Positions 8,714-16,677 of a stretch of 64,000 bases of DNA are shown in pieces. Position 1 is the first letter of the stretch. Each line of letters begins with the position of its first letter. The translations under genes and the position numbers were made by a program. The notes under the pieces are model-generated. The model saw nothing but the letters and a program-made list of their open reading frames with translations, was not told the origin of the DNA and ran no database searches. The stretch is from SABY01 sp964612515 (GTDB lineage: Bacteria > Bacteroidota > Bacteroidia > Bacteroidales > 4484-276), in the NCBI GenBank assembly GCA_964612515.1, contig CAZTCX010000004.1, positions 1-64,000 on the forward strand. The letters are read 5' to 3'.

Positions 8714-9277
8714 ATGAAATTGGAACCAGCACAGATACAACATGCCAGTGTGATAGAAGCTTGCAAACTGCACGACCGAAAGGCACAGGAGCGCATTTAC
8801 GATCTTTACTCCCGTGCCATGTACAATGCAAGTTTACGAATTGTGGCTGATGCTGCTCAAGCCGAAGACATCATGCACGACGCGTTCATTGAAGCATTTC
8901 AAAAAATCGACAACTTCAGAGGCGATGGGGAATTTGGTGGCTGGCTCAAACGAATTGTCATCAACAACTCCATCAACTATCTCCGAAGTAAAAAAGAGAT
9001 GACCATTATTGATGATCAGCATCAGGAGCTGGCCGATCCGGACACAGAAGAGGAAGTAATCACCGAAAACCTTTTTTGCCGGCTTGAGGAAATCCACCAG
9101 GCGATGTACAAACTCAACGATGCGTATCGGGGTATTTTATCGCTCCATCTCATCGAAGGATACGATCATCAGGAAATAGCCGAGGTGTTGCAAATATCGT
9201 ATGGCAATGTGCGCGCACGTTATTCGCGGGCCAAACAAAAGCTGTTGCAGATTATCATGCGCAGCCGTGATGAATAA
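8714..9277 (+). CDS. ECF-type RNA polymerase sigma factor
   Basis: 187 residues with sigma region 2 (RIYDLYSRAMYNASLRIVADAAQAEDIMHDAFIEAFQKI and FGGWLKRIVINNSINYLR) and region 4 (LNDAYRGILSLHLIEGYDHQEIAEVLQISYGNVRARYSRAKQKL). ECF factors turn on small regulons when an anti-sigma partner releases them. The next gene, 39 bases on, encodes a single-pass membrane protein that fits the anti-sigma position. The three genes after that encode exported beta-helix-like proteins and are probably its own regulon. A terminator upstream (8628-8662) separates it from rpoD, so it needs its own promoter; I could not see a TAnnTTTG box. Confidence 0.92.
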   Translation: MKLEPAQIQHASVIEACKLHDRKAQERIYDLYSRAMYNASLRIVADAAQAEDIMHDAFIEAFQKIDNFRGDGEFGGWLKRIVINNSINYLRSKKEMTIIDDQHQELADPDTEEEVITENLFCRLEEIHQAMYKLNDAYRGILSLHLIEGYDHQEIAEVLQISYGNVRARYSRAKQKLLQIIMRSRDE

Positions 9278-9316
9278 AAGAAGGTGATAATTTTAAATTT
9301 TTAAAACTTAAAAGAA

Positions 9317-9889
9317 ATGTCATTTCTGGAAAAGAAAATACGCGAAAACAAAGATTTTTTTGATGACCAGCCACTGCCAGCCGGTCATCGCGATCGTTTT
9401 CTCGCCAAACTCGAAAGTGCCGGCCAAAAAGATTCCAAAAGGATTCATTGGCCAGTCATAATCCGAATTGCTGCGGTGCTGCTCATCTTGGTTTCTTCAT
9501 TTTTTGTTTTCAAAAACATCTCTTTCGAGCACTTTGGCGGGGCAATGCTTGAAGGCGTTACCATGATTACGTTTCCTGAGGAGATCGAAAATGTTTTCAG
9601 CTATTACGATCGAATCGCGCAGCAGAAAGTCGAAAAAATTGAGCAGAAAGCCCCAAACGAAGAAGAGGCAATTCGCGTAAAAGCGCTGGCCGAAAAGCAA
9701 CTTCAATCGCTCGATGCCAGCCTGGCCAAAATTGAAAAAGAATACATGAAAAATCCTGGCAACGAAAAGCTCAAAGATGCATTGATAAACAATAAACGAC
9801 AAAAAGAACGGATCATGGAAACTATCCTCACGCAACTCGGCCAGGCCGAGGTAATTCAAAAAAGTCCGGCAGGGAATTTATCAGAATAA
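9317..9889 (+). CDS. Single-pass membrane protein, putative anti-sigma factor
   Basis: 190 residues. The first 44 are cytoplasmic by charge (MSFLEKKIRENKDFFDDQPLP and a basic GHRDRFLAKLESAG block), then one transmembrane helix (about 46-66), then an external part dominated by a charged helix (about 100-175, rich in E, K, Q) that may form a coiled coil. I see no zinc-binding anti-sigma (HxxxCxxC) motif. Its position directly after an ECF sigma gene, 39 bases away, and its topology argue for an anti-sigma factor or a sensor of the same signal. The function is inferred from context only; sequence similarity to a named family was not recognised. Confidence 0.55.
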   Translation: MSFLEKKIRENKDFFDDQPLPAGHRDRFLAKLESAGQKDSKRIHWPVIIRIAAVLLILVSSFFVFKNISFEHFGGAMLEGVTMITFPEEIENVFSYYDRIAQQKVEKIEQKAPNEEEAIRVKALAEKQLQSLDASLAKIEKEYMKNPGNEKLKDALINNKRQKERIMETILTQLGQAEVIQKSPAGNLSE

Positions 9890-9901
9890 AAAAATGATGA
9901 T

Positions 9902-10960
9902 ATGAAAACAACTTTTAATAAACTATTGCTGATTCTGCTTCTTATGGCTGGCTTGACAGCTAGTGCTGCAGATTTTGAGAAAGTTCTTGCCGACAAGAAA
10001 TATGATATTGATAAAAATGCCCTGCTTTCTATCAATCACAAATATGGAATGATCACCTGCAAAAACTGGGATCAGCAAGTGATTGCTGTCAAGATCACCG
10101 CTGAGGTGGACGCTCCCTCGCGCGAAGCCGCCGAAAAAATCTTTGCCCGTATAGATTACGATCTTTCGGGCACCCGCAGCAAAGTAAATCTTGAAAGCCG
10201 CAATAGCGGTGATCTTACAAAAGGCAAAAACAATAAACTGACTGTCCGTGTTGAAGTGATGATGCCGGAGGCGGTGCGGCTGAATGTCCGCAACCAGTTT
10301 GGCAACTGTTACATCGGCAAGGTGAGCGGTGACAGTGAGGTACGCATTGCGTACGGCTCGTTGGAAATTGCTGCATTGAAAAATGAAGCTAATCAGGTGG
10401 GGATCGAATTTGGCGAGGGGCGCATCGAATATATCCGCAAAGGTGAGGTTGAGGTTTCCTATTCGCCGCTCACCATTGGTGAGAGTAGTATTTTGTCGGT
10501 AGCGTCGGATTATTCCGATGTGAAAATTGGAAAGGTGTCGCAAATCGAGATAGAATCGGAGGGGGGCAGCGTGCAAATTGGCGAGGTGGACGCGGCAGTG
10601 GTGTCGGCAAAATTCTCCGAATGTTTCATCAAAAAGCTTGGTCATAGCCTGCGTGCCGAATCGGAGTATGGCGCGCTGATACTTTCGGAGGTGTCGCCCC
10701 AATTTGAGCTGGTAGAAATAGTAAACGCATTCGGTTCTGTAGGTGTAAATTTTGAAAGCAGCGCCAGCTTTAGGTTCGAAACCGAGGTGGAGATGGGTAC
10801 AATAGACTTTAAAGACTTTCCGGAACCACGCTTTAAATTCTCCAGCCTCGAAAACTTCTTGACAGGAAGCAGCTATTCCGGCACCACAGGTCCCAACCCG
10901 CAAAGAGCTTCGGTTTCCATCGTGAGTTCCTATGGCAGCGTAACTTTGGGTTTTAAATAA
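9902..10960 (+). CDS. Exported DUF4097-like beta-helix protein
   Basis: 352 residues with a clear signal peptide (MKTTFNKLLLILLLMAGLTASA). The rest is a run of short beta-strand repeats of about 20 residues, such as INHKYGMITCKNW, VRNQFGNCYIGKV, RIAYGSLEIAAL, SEYGALILSEV and SSYGSVTLGF. This pattern resembles DUF4097/adhesin-type right-handed beta-helices. It starts 12 bases after the membrane protein gene, so the two are in one operon. The role is unknown; envelope or surface location is implied by the signal peptide. The repeated (Y/F)G(S/A/N) corner fits a coil turning once per repeat. Confidence 0.6.
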   Translation: MKTTFNKLLLILLLMAGLTASAADFEKVLADKKYDIDKNALLSINHKYGMITCKNWDQQVIAVKITAEVDAPSREAAEKIFARIDYDLSGTRSKVNLESRNSGDLTKGKNNKLTVRVEVMMPEAVRLNVRNQFGNCYIGKVSGDSEVRIAYGSLEIAALKNEANQVGIEFGEGRIEYIRKGEVEVSYSPLTIGESSILSVASDYSDVKIGKVSQIEIESEGGSVQIGEVDAAVVSAKFSECFIKKLGHSLRAESEYGALILSEVSPQFELVEIVNAFGSVGVNFESSASFRFETEVEMGTIDFKDFPEPRFKFSSLENFLTGSSYSGTTGPNPQRASVSIVSSYGSVTLGFK

Positions 10961-11001
10961 AAAAGGAATTTTTAAATATTAAAATAATAAAAGTAGAAAT
11001 T

Positions 11002-11850
11002 ATGAAAAAGGTACAAATGAATTTTCTGATGAGTTTATTAATCGGAAGTCTGCTTCTGATAACGCATGGTGTAAATGCTCAATTTGGCACGAGTGCACGT
11101 GGCAACGGTAAAGTAGTTAGTAACGAACGGACGGTGGGCGATTTTACGGCCATTTCCATCAACTCTTCTGCCGATGTAAAATTAACGCAGGGAAAGAAAA
11201 CGAAAGTGGTTGTTAAAACCGACGAGAACATTCAACAAAATGTCACTACCGAAGTCTCGGGAGGCGTGCTCACAATCGATACCAAGGGAAGGTTTACGGC
11301 AGTGAAAGAACTGACTGTATATGTGACGGTTGAAAATTTGGAGCGAGTCAGGATCAATGGTTCCGGCGATTTTGACAGTGAAGGAGTGATTCGTGGCAAC
11401 GAACTGGAGATTCTTATCAACGGCTCGGGCGATGTGGAGATGGATTTGGAAATGAAGAGCGTTGTCACACATATCAACGGATCCGGCGACGTTGAGCTTT
11501 CAGGTATCCAGGGAAATCTTGAACTTTTTGTAAACGGCTCCGGCGACTTTGAAGCCGATGGTGTGCGCCTCGACCAGTGCAATATTACGGTGAATGGCTC
11601 CGGCAATGTGAAATTAAATGGTAGTGCTAACGATGTTAAATTGAACCAATCTGCCTCAGGCGATATTAATTTGTTTAATCTTAAAGCAAACAACGTAGTT
11701 GCCGACAGCCGTGGGTCGGGCGATATGGTGGTCTCAGTGTCTGGTAATTTAAAGGTGTCGCTTCGTGGCTCTGGCGATCTTACCTATTATGGCGAACCCA
11801 CCTCCATCAGCACTTCGGCCAAAGGCTCGGGCGGCATTTATCACAGATAA
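11002..11850 (+). CDS. Head-GIN domain (DUF2807) exported protein with GSGD repeats
   Basis: 282 residues: signal peptide (MKKVQMNFLMSLLIGSLLLITHGVNAQ), then the DUF2807 'head GIN' opening (VVSNERTVGDFTAISINSSADVKLTQGKKTKVVVK). From about residue 115 onward there are nine short repeats ending in a GSGD-type turn (NGSGDFD, NGSGDVEM, NGSGDVEL, NGSGDFEA, NGSGNVKL, SASGDINL, RGSGDMVV, RGSGDLTY, KGSGGIYH), spaced roughly 15-25 residues. The layout implies a right-handed beta-helix with one G-S-G-D corner per turn. It lies 41 bases after the DUF4097-like gene and 26 before a paralogue. The biochemical role of this family is not established. Confidence 0.8.
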   Translation: MKKVQMNFLMSLLIGSLLLITHGVNAQFGTSARGNGKVVSNERTVGDFTAISINSSADVKLTQGKKTKVVVKTDENIQQNVTTEVSGGVLTIDTKGRFTAVKELTVYVTVENLERVRINGSGDFDSEGVIRGNELEILINGSGDVEMDLEMKSVVTHINGSGDVELSGIQGNLELFVNGSGDFEADGVRLDQCNITVNGSGNVKLNGSANDVKLNQSASGDINLFNLKANNVVADSRGSGDMVVSVSGNLKVSLRGSGDLTYYGEPTSISTSAKGSGGIYHR

Positions 11851-11876
11851 TTTATTAACCTAACATCAATATTATT

Positions 11877-12593
11877 ATGAAAACAATTTCCTCAGTTTAT
11901 TTTCTGCTCCTTTTTTCGGTCGCGTTCGCACTTGCCGGATGCGATGGTCTGATAGGCATTGATGGCAACGGCAAGGTGAAATCAGAAGAACACAGCGTCG
12001 ATTCATTCGTCGAGCTAACGGCAGGCGGCGCTTTCAATATTTATCTCGTTCAAGGCGATACCGAATCCCTGCGTGTGGAAGCCGACGAAAACCTGTTGCC
12101 GCTCATCGAAACTACCGTTCGCAGTGGCCGGCTTGTTATCCGGTCGCGCGAAAGCATCGGCAATGCAAAAAAATTAGATGTTTATATTACTTTCCGTGAG
12201 CTTACCAGGATAGAAGCTTCAGGCGCCTGTGAAATCAACAGCGACGGAGCGCTTAATTTTGGAAGCCTTGAGCTGAATGGTAGCGGAGCATCAGAGATTG
12301 ATTTATCGCTGCATGCCAGCGAAATCAGGGGCGAGTATTCCGGTGCTACAGAAGTCGATCTCGAAGGTTCGGCGGATGTTTGTAAATTCCGGCTTTCGGG
12401 AGCTTCCGAGCTTGACGCAAAGGAGCTGGTAGCCGCACAGATGACGATAGACCTGAGTGGTGCTTCTGAAGCAGAAGTAAACGTAACGCAGAAGCTTAAA
12501 GTAGATGCTTCCGGTGCCTCTTCGGTAGCTTATATTGGCGATCCTGAAGTCGATCAGCGTACGTCGGGCGCCTCATCGGTACGAAAAAAATAG
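11877..12593 (+). CDS. Head-GIN domain (DUF2807) lipoprotein with SGASE repeats
   Basis: 238 residues, paralogous to the preceding gene (KVKSEEHSVDSFVELTAGGAFNIYLVQG aligns with the same region there). It has a lipoprotein signal with lipobox ALAGC (Cys near 22). The repeat corner differs from the neighbour: SGACEIN, NGSGASEIDL, YSGATEVDL, LSGASELD, LSGASEAEV, ASGASSVAY and TSGASSVRK, seven copies. It is the last gene of the ECF operon, closed by a bidirectional terminator at 12629-12667. A surface or periplasmic structural role is likely; ligand and partner are unknown. Confidence 0.8.
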   Translation: MKTISSVYFLLLFSVAFALAGCDGLIGIDGNGKVKSEEHSVDSFVELTAGGAFNIYLVQGDTESLRVEADENLLPLIETTVRSGRLVIRSRESIGNAKKLDVYITFRELTRIEASGACEINSDGALNFGSLELNGSGASEIDLSLHASEIRGEYSGATEVDLEGSADVCKFRLSGASELDAKELVAAQMTIDLSGASEAEVNVTQKLKVDASGASSVAYIGDPEVDQRTSGASSVRKK

Positions 12594-12628
12594 CGGACAC
12601 AGAAACATTATTTGTCAACGCCAATCCT

Positions 12629-12667
12629 AAAAAAGGAAACCCAGCCGATAAGCAGGGTTTCCTTTTT
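12629..12667. terminator. Bidirectional terminator between the ECF operon and ackA
   Basis: Perfect 13-bp inverted repeat, A-rich on the left arm (AAAAAGGAAACCC) and T-rich on the right (GGGTTTCCTTTTT), with a 12-base loop. It can stop transcription from both convergent units. Confidence 0.9.
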
Positions 12668-12756
12668 CAATTCATATCAATTATGTTTTTTAGCGCAAGC
12701 TAAATTCTTTTTCTCATCGCTCATTTCTCCCCTCTACTTTCTCCCTTCTCCCTACT

Positions 12757-13956
12757 TTACCGCGTCACAATCTCGAAGGTATCTTTAGCAATCATCAGCT
12801 CCTCATTGGTGGGGATGATCAGTACCTTAACTTTCGAGTTTTCTCTGGTGAGCACGATTTCTTTTCCACGAACACCTTTGTTCAGTTCCAAATCAAAATC
12901 GATCCCCAGGAATTCCAAGCCTTCCATCACATTGGCGCGTGTCAGTGCATCGTTTTCGCCGATGCCACCCGTAAACACCACCACATCCAGGCCTCCCATA
13001 GCAGCGGCATAAGCGCCGATATATTTCTTTACGCGATAAGCGTACATTTTGTATGCTTCATGAGCGCGGTGGTTTCCATCTTCTGCGGCCTGTTCTACAT
13101 CGCGCATGTCGGACGAAATGCCCGAAACGCCGAGGATGCCGCTGAATTTATTCACCAGCGTGTTGGCGGTTTTCAGGTTCATATCCTCTTTATTGATGAT
13201 ATGGAAAAGAGCGCCCACGTCGAGGTCGCCGCAGCGTGTTCCCATCATCACACCTTCTATGGGCGTCATGCCCATGCTGGTGTCGAGCGATTTTCCGTTG
13301 AGCACGGCCGTGAGTGAGGCGCCGTTGCCCAGGTGGCAGGTTACGATTTTTGTTTTATTAATATCCAAACCTAAAACCTCGCAAGCGCGTGCCGACACAT
13401 ATTTGTGACTGGTGCCATGAAAGCCGTAGCGGCGGATTTTATGTTTTTCGTAAAGCGAGTAGGGGATGCCGTACAAATAGGAATATTCGGGCATCGTCTG
13501 ATGGAATGCCGTGTCGAACACACCTGCCTGTGGCACTTTGGGCAGCAGTTGCTGCATTGCATAAATACCTTTGAGGTTAGGCGGGTTGTGCAGCGGGGCA
13601 AGGTCAGTCCACTTTTCGAGGGCTGCTATCACGTCGGGCGTAATGGCTACGCTTCCGCTAAATTCTTCCGCACCATGCACCACCCGGTGACCGACGGCTT
13701 GTATCTCGTCGAGCGAAGTGAGGCTGCCATATTCTTTGTCGATGAGGATGCCCAGCAAATATTCGATACCAGCCTGGTGGTCGAGGATTTCGCCTTCAAC
13801 CTTCAACTCTTTTCCGTCGACGCGCTTATGTTTGATGCTTGCTCCCTTGAGTCCAATCTTATCCACCAGCCCTTTGGCCAGCACTTCCTTTTCGGGCATG
13901 TTGAAAAGCTGATATTTTATCGAGGAGCTTCCGCAGTTTAAAACGATGATTTTCAT
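12757..13956 (-). CDS. ackA: Acetate kinase
   Basis: 399 residues, the family's usual length. Signatures are the N-terminal VLNCGSSSIKYQLF, GHRVVHGAE, HLGNGASLTAV, the TPIEGVMMGTRCGDLD block and FTGGIGEN. AckA interconverts acetate + ATP and acetyl phosphate + ADP in the cytosol, giving ATP during fermentation. In many Bacteroidota it lies next to pta; no phosphotransacetylase gene is in this window. The neighbour upstream on the same strand, 50 bases away, is a 3-hydroxyacyl-CoA dehydrogenase. Co-transcription is possible, with the -7 box at 15049. Confidence 0.97.
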   Translation of the reverse strand: MKIIVLNCGSSSIKYQLFNMPEKEVLAKGLVDKIGLKGASIKHKRVDGKELKVEGEILDHQAGIEYLLGILIDKEYGSLTSLDEIQAVGHRVVHGAEEFSGSVAITPDVIAALEKWTDLAPLHNPPNLKGIYAMQQLLPKVPQAGVFDTAFHQTMPEYSYLYGIPYSLYEKHKIRRYGFHGTSHKYVSARACEVLGLDINKTKIVTCHLGNGASLTAVLNGKSLDTSMGMTPIEGVMMGTRCGDLDVGALFHIINKEDMNLKTANTLVNKFSGILGVSGISSDMRDVEQAAEDGNHRAHEAYKMYAYRVKKYIGAYAAAMGGLDVVVFTGGIGENDALTRANVMEGLEFLGIDFDLELNKGVRGKEIVLTRENSKVKVLIIPTNEELMIAKDTFEIVTR

Positions 13957-14006
13957 TTTATGCTATTTCTGATTATTAACATTCAAATTCAATATTCTTT
14001 ACTCAC

Positions 14007-14972
14007 TTACCGGCCTAAAGTACGGATGGTGCCGGGTTTTACGGTTTTGATGTCATCCTTCCAATAGTAGAAGCCTTCGCCTACATAGCGTCCGTACATT
14101 TTGGCCCGCACCATACGTTTGATGATCGGCGACGGTTTGAAACGCAAATCGCCTTGTTCGCGGTAGAGATTTTCCATCCACTTGAGGATTTTGTCAACGC
14201 CGTACTTGTCGGCCATTTCGAAAGGACCAAATGTAAATCCAGTAGCTTCCATCATCACTTCGTCGATGTCGGGAACGGTTGATACGCCTTCCAGCAGCAG
14301 GTTGCAGGCTTCGTTGATCATGGTTACAATCATTCGGGTGCTGATGTTGCCCGGCGATTCGCTGCACTCCACCACTTTTTTGCCAATCATTTGGCAGAAT
14401 TTTTTGACCATTTCAAAGGCTGCGTCGCTGGTACCGGCATGACGTACAACTTCCACGATGTTGATTTTGCTCACCGGGCTCAGGAAGTGCATTCCCACAG
14501 AGCGGTCAGGATACCGCAGCGCTGCCGAGAGATCGCTAATCATGAGCGTAGCGGTGTTGGATGTAATTACAGTGTCGCGACCTACCACATTTTCTACATG
14601 CTCAAATACCCGCATGCGTTCTTCGATGCTGGTGCCGGGTTTTTTGGAGAGGATAGTTTCGATGATGATGTCGCAGTCGTGCAGGTCTTCGTATTTGGTG
14701 GAGCCGATAATACGCTGCATCACAAGTTTTTTCTCACTGCCCGTCATACCCCATTTGTTGATGAGATCGTCGAGGTGATCGCTCATGCTTTTCAGGCTGG
14801 CCTTCACAAGCTCTTCCGATAAATCGATAAAGACTACTTCGATGCCTTTCTGGCTCACATGCAGCGCTATTTCCTGCCCGATAGAGCCACAGCCTATCAG
14901 CCCAACTTTTTGCAGTATCCCTTTGGGCTGCATCGACTTGTTCAGGCTGAACCGTTCCAGTTTTTCTTCCAT
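14007..14972 (-). CDS. 3-hydroxyacyl-CoA dehydrogenase family protein
   Basis: 321 residues. The N-terminal Rossmann motif is KVGLIGCGSIGQEIALHVSQ (about 22-41), followed by HFLSPVSKINIVEVVRH (catalytic His region), the Glu-containing EVVRHAGTSD block and FTFGPFEMADKYGVDKIL at the C-terminal dimer domain. These are the marks of the FadB/Hbd family, which oxidises 3-hydroxyacyl-CoA to 3-oxoacyl-CoA with NAD(P). It may serve butyrate or crotonyl-CoA chemistry or beta-oxidation; no thiolase or crotonase is nearby to decide. It sits 50 bases upstream of ackA on the same strand. Confidence 0.88.
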   Translation of the reverse strand: MEEKLERFSLNKSMQPKGILQKVGLIGCGSIGQEIALHVSQKGIEVVFIDLSEELVKASLKSMSDHLDDLINKWGMTGSEKKLVMQRIIGSTKYEDLHDCDIIIETILSKKPGTSIEERMRVFEHVENVVGRDTVITSNTATLMISDLSAALRYPDRSVGMHFLSPVSKINIVEVVRHAGTSDAAFEMVKKFCQMIGKKVVECSESPGNISTRMIVTMINEACNLLLEGVSTVPDIDEVMMEATGFTFGPFEMADKYGVDKILKWMENLYREQGDLRFKPSPIIKRMVRAKMYGRYVGEGFYYWKDDIKTVKPGTIRTLGR

Positions 14973-15048
14973 TTTTAAAAGTTATAATGATTTTTTATTA
15001 ATAATCAGGATGTTAATCCTGCGCTAAACACAATTTTTTGATTCGTGG

Positions 15049-15056
15049 CAAAGGTA
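15049..15056 (-). promoter_or_regulatory. Candidate -7 box for the hydroxyacyl-CoA dehydrogenase/ackA unit
   Basis: Minus-strand TACCTTTG matches TAnnTTTG, about 77 bases upstream of the start at 14972. A matching -33 TTTG is not evident. Between here and 15273 the intergenic region shows nothing else I can name. Confidence 0.4.
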
Positions 15057-15273
15057 GTTAAGAAACATCTGTTGCCCTGACCTCCTATTTGAAAGCGATA
15101 TAAATTCATGCTTTAACAAACGAAGAATTTGTGGTTGATTATTCTTTGGCAGATAGGCTAAGTAACACAAAGACAGCTATTCATAAAAAAGGCTAAATCA
15201 TTTATCACCCGAAATCATCCTGAAAAGCCTAAAATGAATCTGTAAAAAAGAAATGTTTTGTAAAGAAGAGGTT

Positions 15274-15302
15274 TTTGCAACTGCGAAATAGTTATAATTT
15301 TG
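15274..15302 (+). promoter_or_regulatory. Promoter for the porin-like / acs unit
   Basis: -33 box TTTG at 15274-15277, 17-base spacer, then -7 box TAATTTTG at 15295-15302. Both elements fit the Bacteroidota sigma-A consensus, and the start codon is 55 bases downstream. Confidence 0.65.
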
Positions 15303-15357
15303 GAAGCTAAATACTTAATTGTTAATCCATTAATAATGTAATAGTTAATAGCCAGCT

Positions 15358-16617
15358 ATGAAAAGAAATCTTCTCTTGTTCCTTTGCTTTTTTTCGTTTG
15401 TTACAATTTCTTTCGGACAGGATGCTCCTAAGTTTGGAATCAAATTTTCGGGCTTCGTTAAGAATGACTTTTATTTCGACAGCCGACAAACAGTTTCCAT
15501 CCGCGACGGGCAGTTCCTGCTTTATCCGGCTGCAAAGGATATCGATCCCAATGGCAACGATATCAATGCACGCAGCAGTTTTAATATCATCAGTATTCAA
15601 TCGCGGTTGCGGGTCGATATCAAAGGGCCTGATGCTATGGGAGCCAAAACTTCCGGCGCCGTCGAAGGTGAATTTTTCGGCCATGCCGAAGGTGAGATCA
15701 ACGAGTTCAGGCTACGCCATGCTTATGTAAAACTCGATTGGGAAAATACACAGCTTCTGGTGGGGCAATATTGGCATCCTATGTTTATCGAAACTAGCTT
15801 TCCGAACACAATCTCTTTTAACACCGGCGTGCCTTTTCAGCCTTTTTCGCGCAATCCGCAAATCAGGCTTACACAAAAATTCGGAAAAGTTAGTGCCATG
15901 TTCACGGCGCTTTCGCAGCGCGACTTTACCAGCACCGGCCCCGATGGTCCCAACACCAAATATCTGCGCAATGCTGTGCTTCCCAACCTGAACCTGCGCG
16001 CTGAATATCACACCGCAGGATCCAATGGTAATGAACTTCTGGGCGGAGCTTCGGTTAATTATAAAAAACTGTTACCACGGTTGGATACCCCAAACGGGTA
16101 CAAAACCAACGAGACGGTGAGCAGTGTTTCCTGGACGGTTTATATGAAATATGTCATGCCTTTCATCGAATTAAAAGCCGGATTTACCCGCGCTCAGGAT
16201 GCCTATGATCTGATGATGATCGGCGGTTATTCTATTCATGCGTTAACCGATGCCGCCGAAGAACAATTCGACTATACTCCCTACAAAACCACCGCTGTGT
16301 GGGGCGACTTTGAAACACGTGGCGCCAGGTGGAAAGCTGGTTTGTTTGTGGGCTACACCAAAAATCTGGGCGCCACCGAAGATATCGCCGGCCTCCCTTA
16401 TGTTCGTGGCACCGATATCAACTATGTTTATCGCATTTCGCCGCGTCTGATTTTCAACAGCGGTAAGTTTCGCTTTGCACCCGAAGTAGAATACACTGTG
16501 GCGGCTTACATGAAAACGGATGTCAATGAACCCGGCATGGATGCTAAAGGTAAAATAACCAATTCTGAAGAGATTGGAAACCTCCGCCTGCTGCTGGGAG
16601 TCTATTATTTCTTTTAA
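15358..16617 (+). CDS. Porin-like outer-membrane beta-barrel protein
   Basis: 419 residues with a signal peptide (MKRNLLLFLCFFSFVTISFGQ). The mature chain alternates polar and apolar residues with many aromatic strand ends and closes with a terminal aromatic (LRLLLGVYYFF), the usual mark for outer-membrane barrel insertion. Segments such as FGIKFSGFVKNDFYFDSRQ and NEFRLRHAYVKLDWENTQLLVGQYW are typical of porin-type barrels in this phylum. It lies 60 bases upstream of acs under a good promoter (15274-15302). A role in acetate or other small-acid uptake is an inference from that pairing. No named family was firmly recognised. Confidence 0.65.
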   Translation: MKRNLLLFLCFFSFVTISFGQDAPKFGIKFSGFVKNDFYFDSRQTVSIRDGQFLLYPAAKDIDPNGNDINARSSFNIISIQSRLRVDIKGPDAMGAKTSGAVEGEFFGHAEGEINEFRLRHAYVKLDWENTQLLVGQYWHPMFIETSFPNTISFNTGVPFQPFSRNPQIRLTQKFGKVSAMFTALSQRDFTSTGPDGPNTKYLRNAVLPNLNLRAEYHTAGSNGNELLGGASVNYKKLLPRLDTPNGYKTNETVSSVSWTVYMKYVMPFIELKAGFTRAQDAYDLMMIGGYSIHALTDAAEEQFDYTPYKTTAVWGDFETRGARWKAGLFVGYTKNLGATEDIAGLPYVRGTDINYVYRISPRLIFNSGKFRFAPEVEYTVAAYMKTDVNEPGMDAKGKITNSEEIGNLRLLLGVYYFF

Positions 16618-16677
16618 AAGCTGATCCTGTTTTTTTAAGCTCAGATAGAACTATTTTAATATTTATACACAAGAACT

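Noticed and set aside
9923..10903. Open frame of 326 codons on the minus strand
   Set aside because: Antisense to the DUF4097-like gene; that gene has a signal peptide and fits the operon, the shadow does not.
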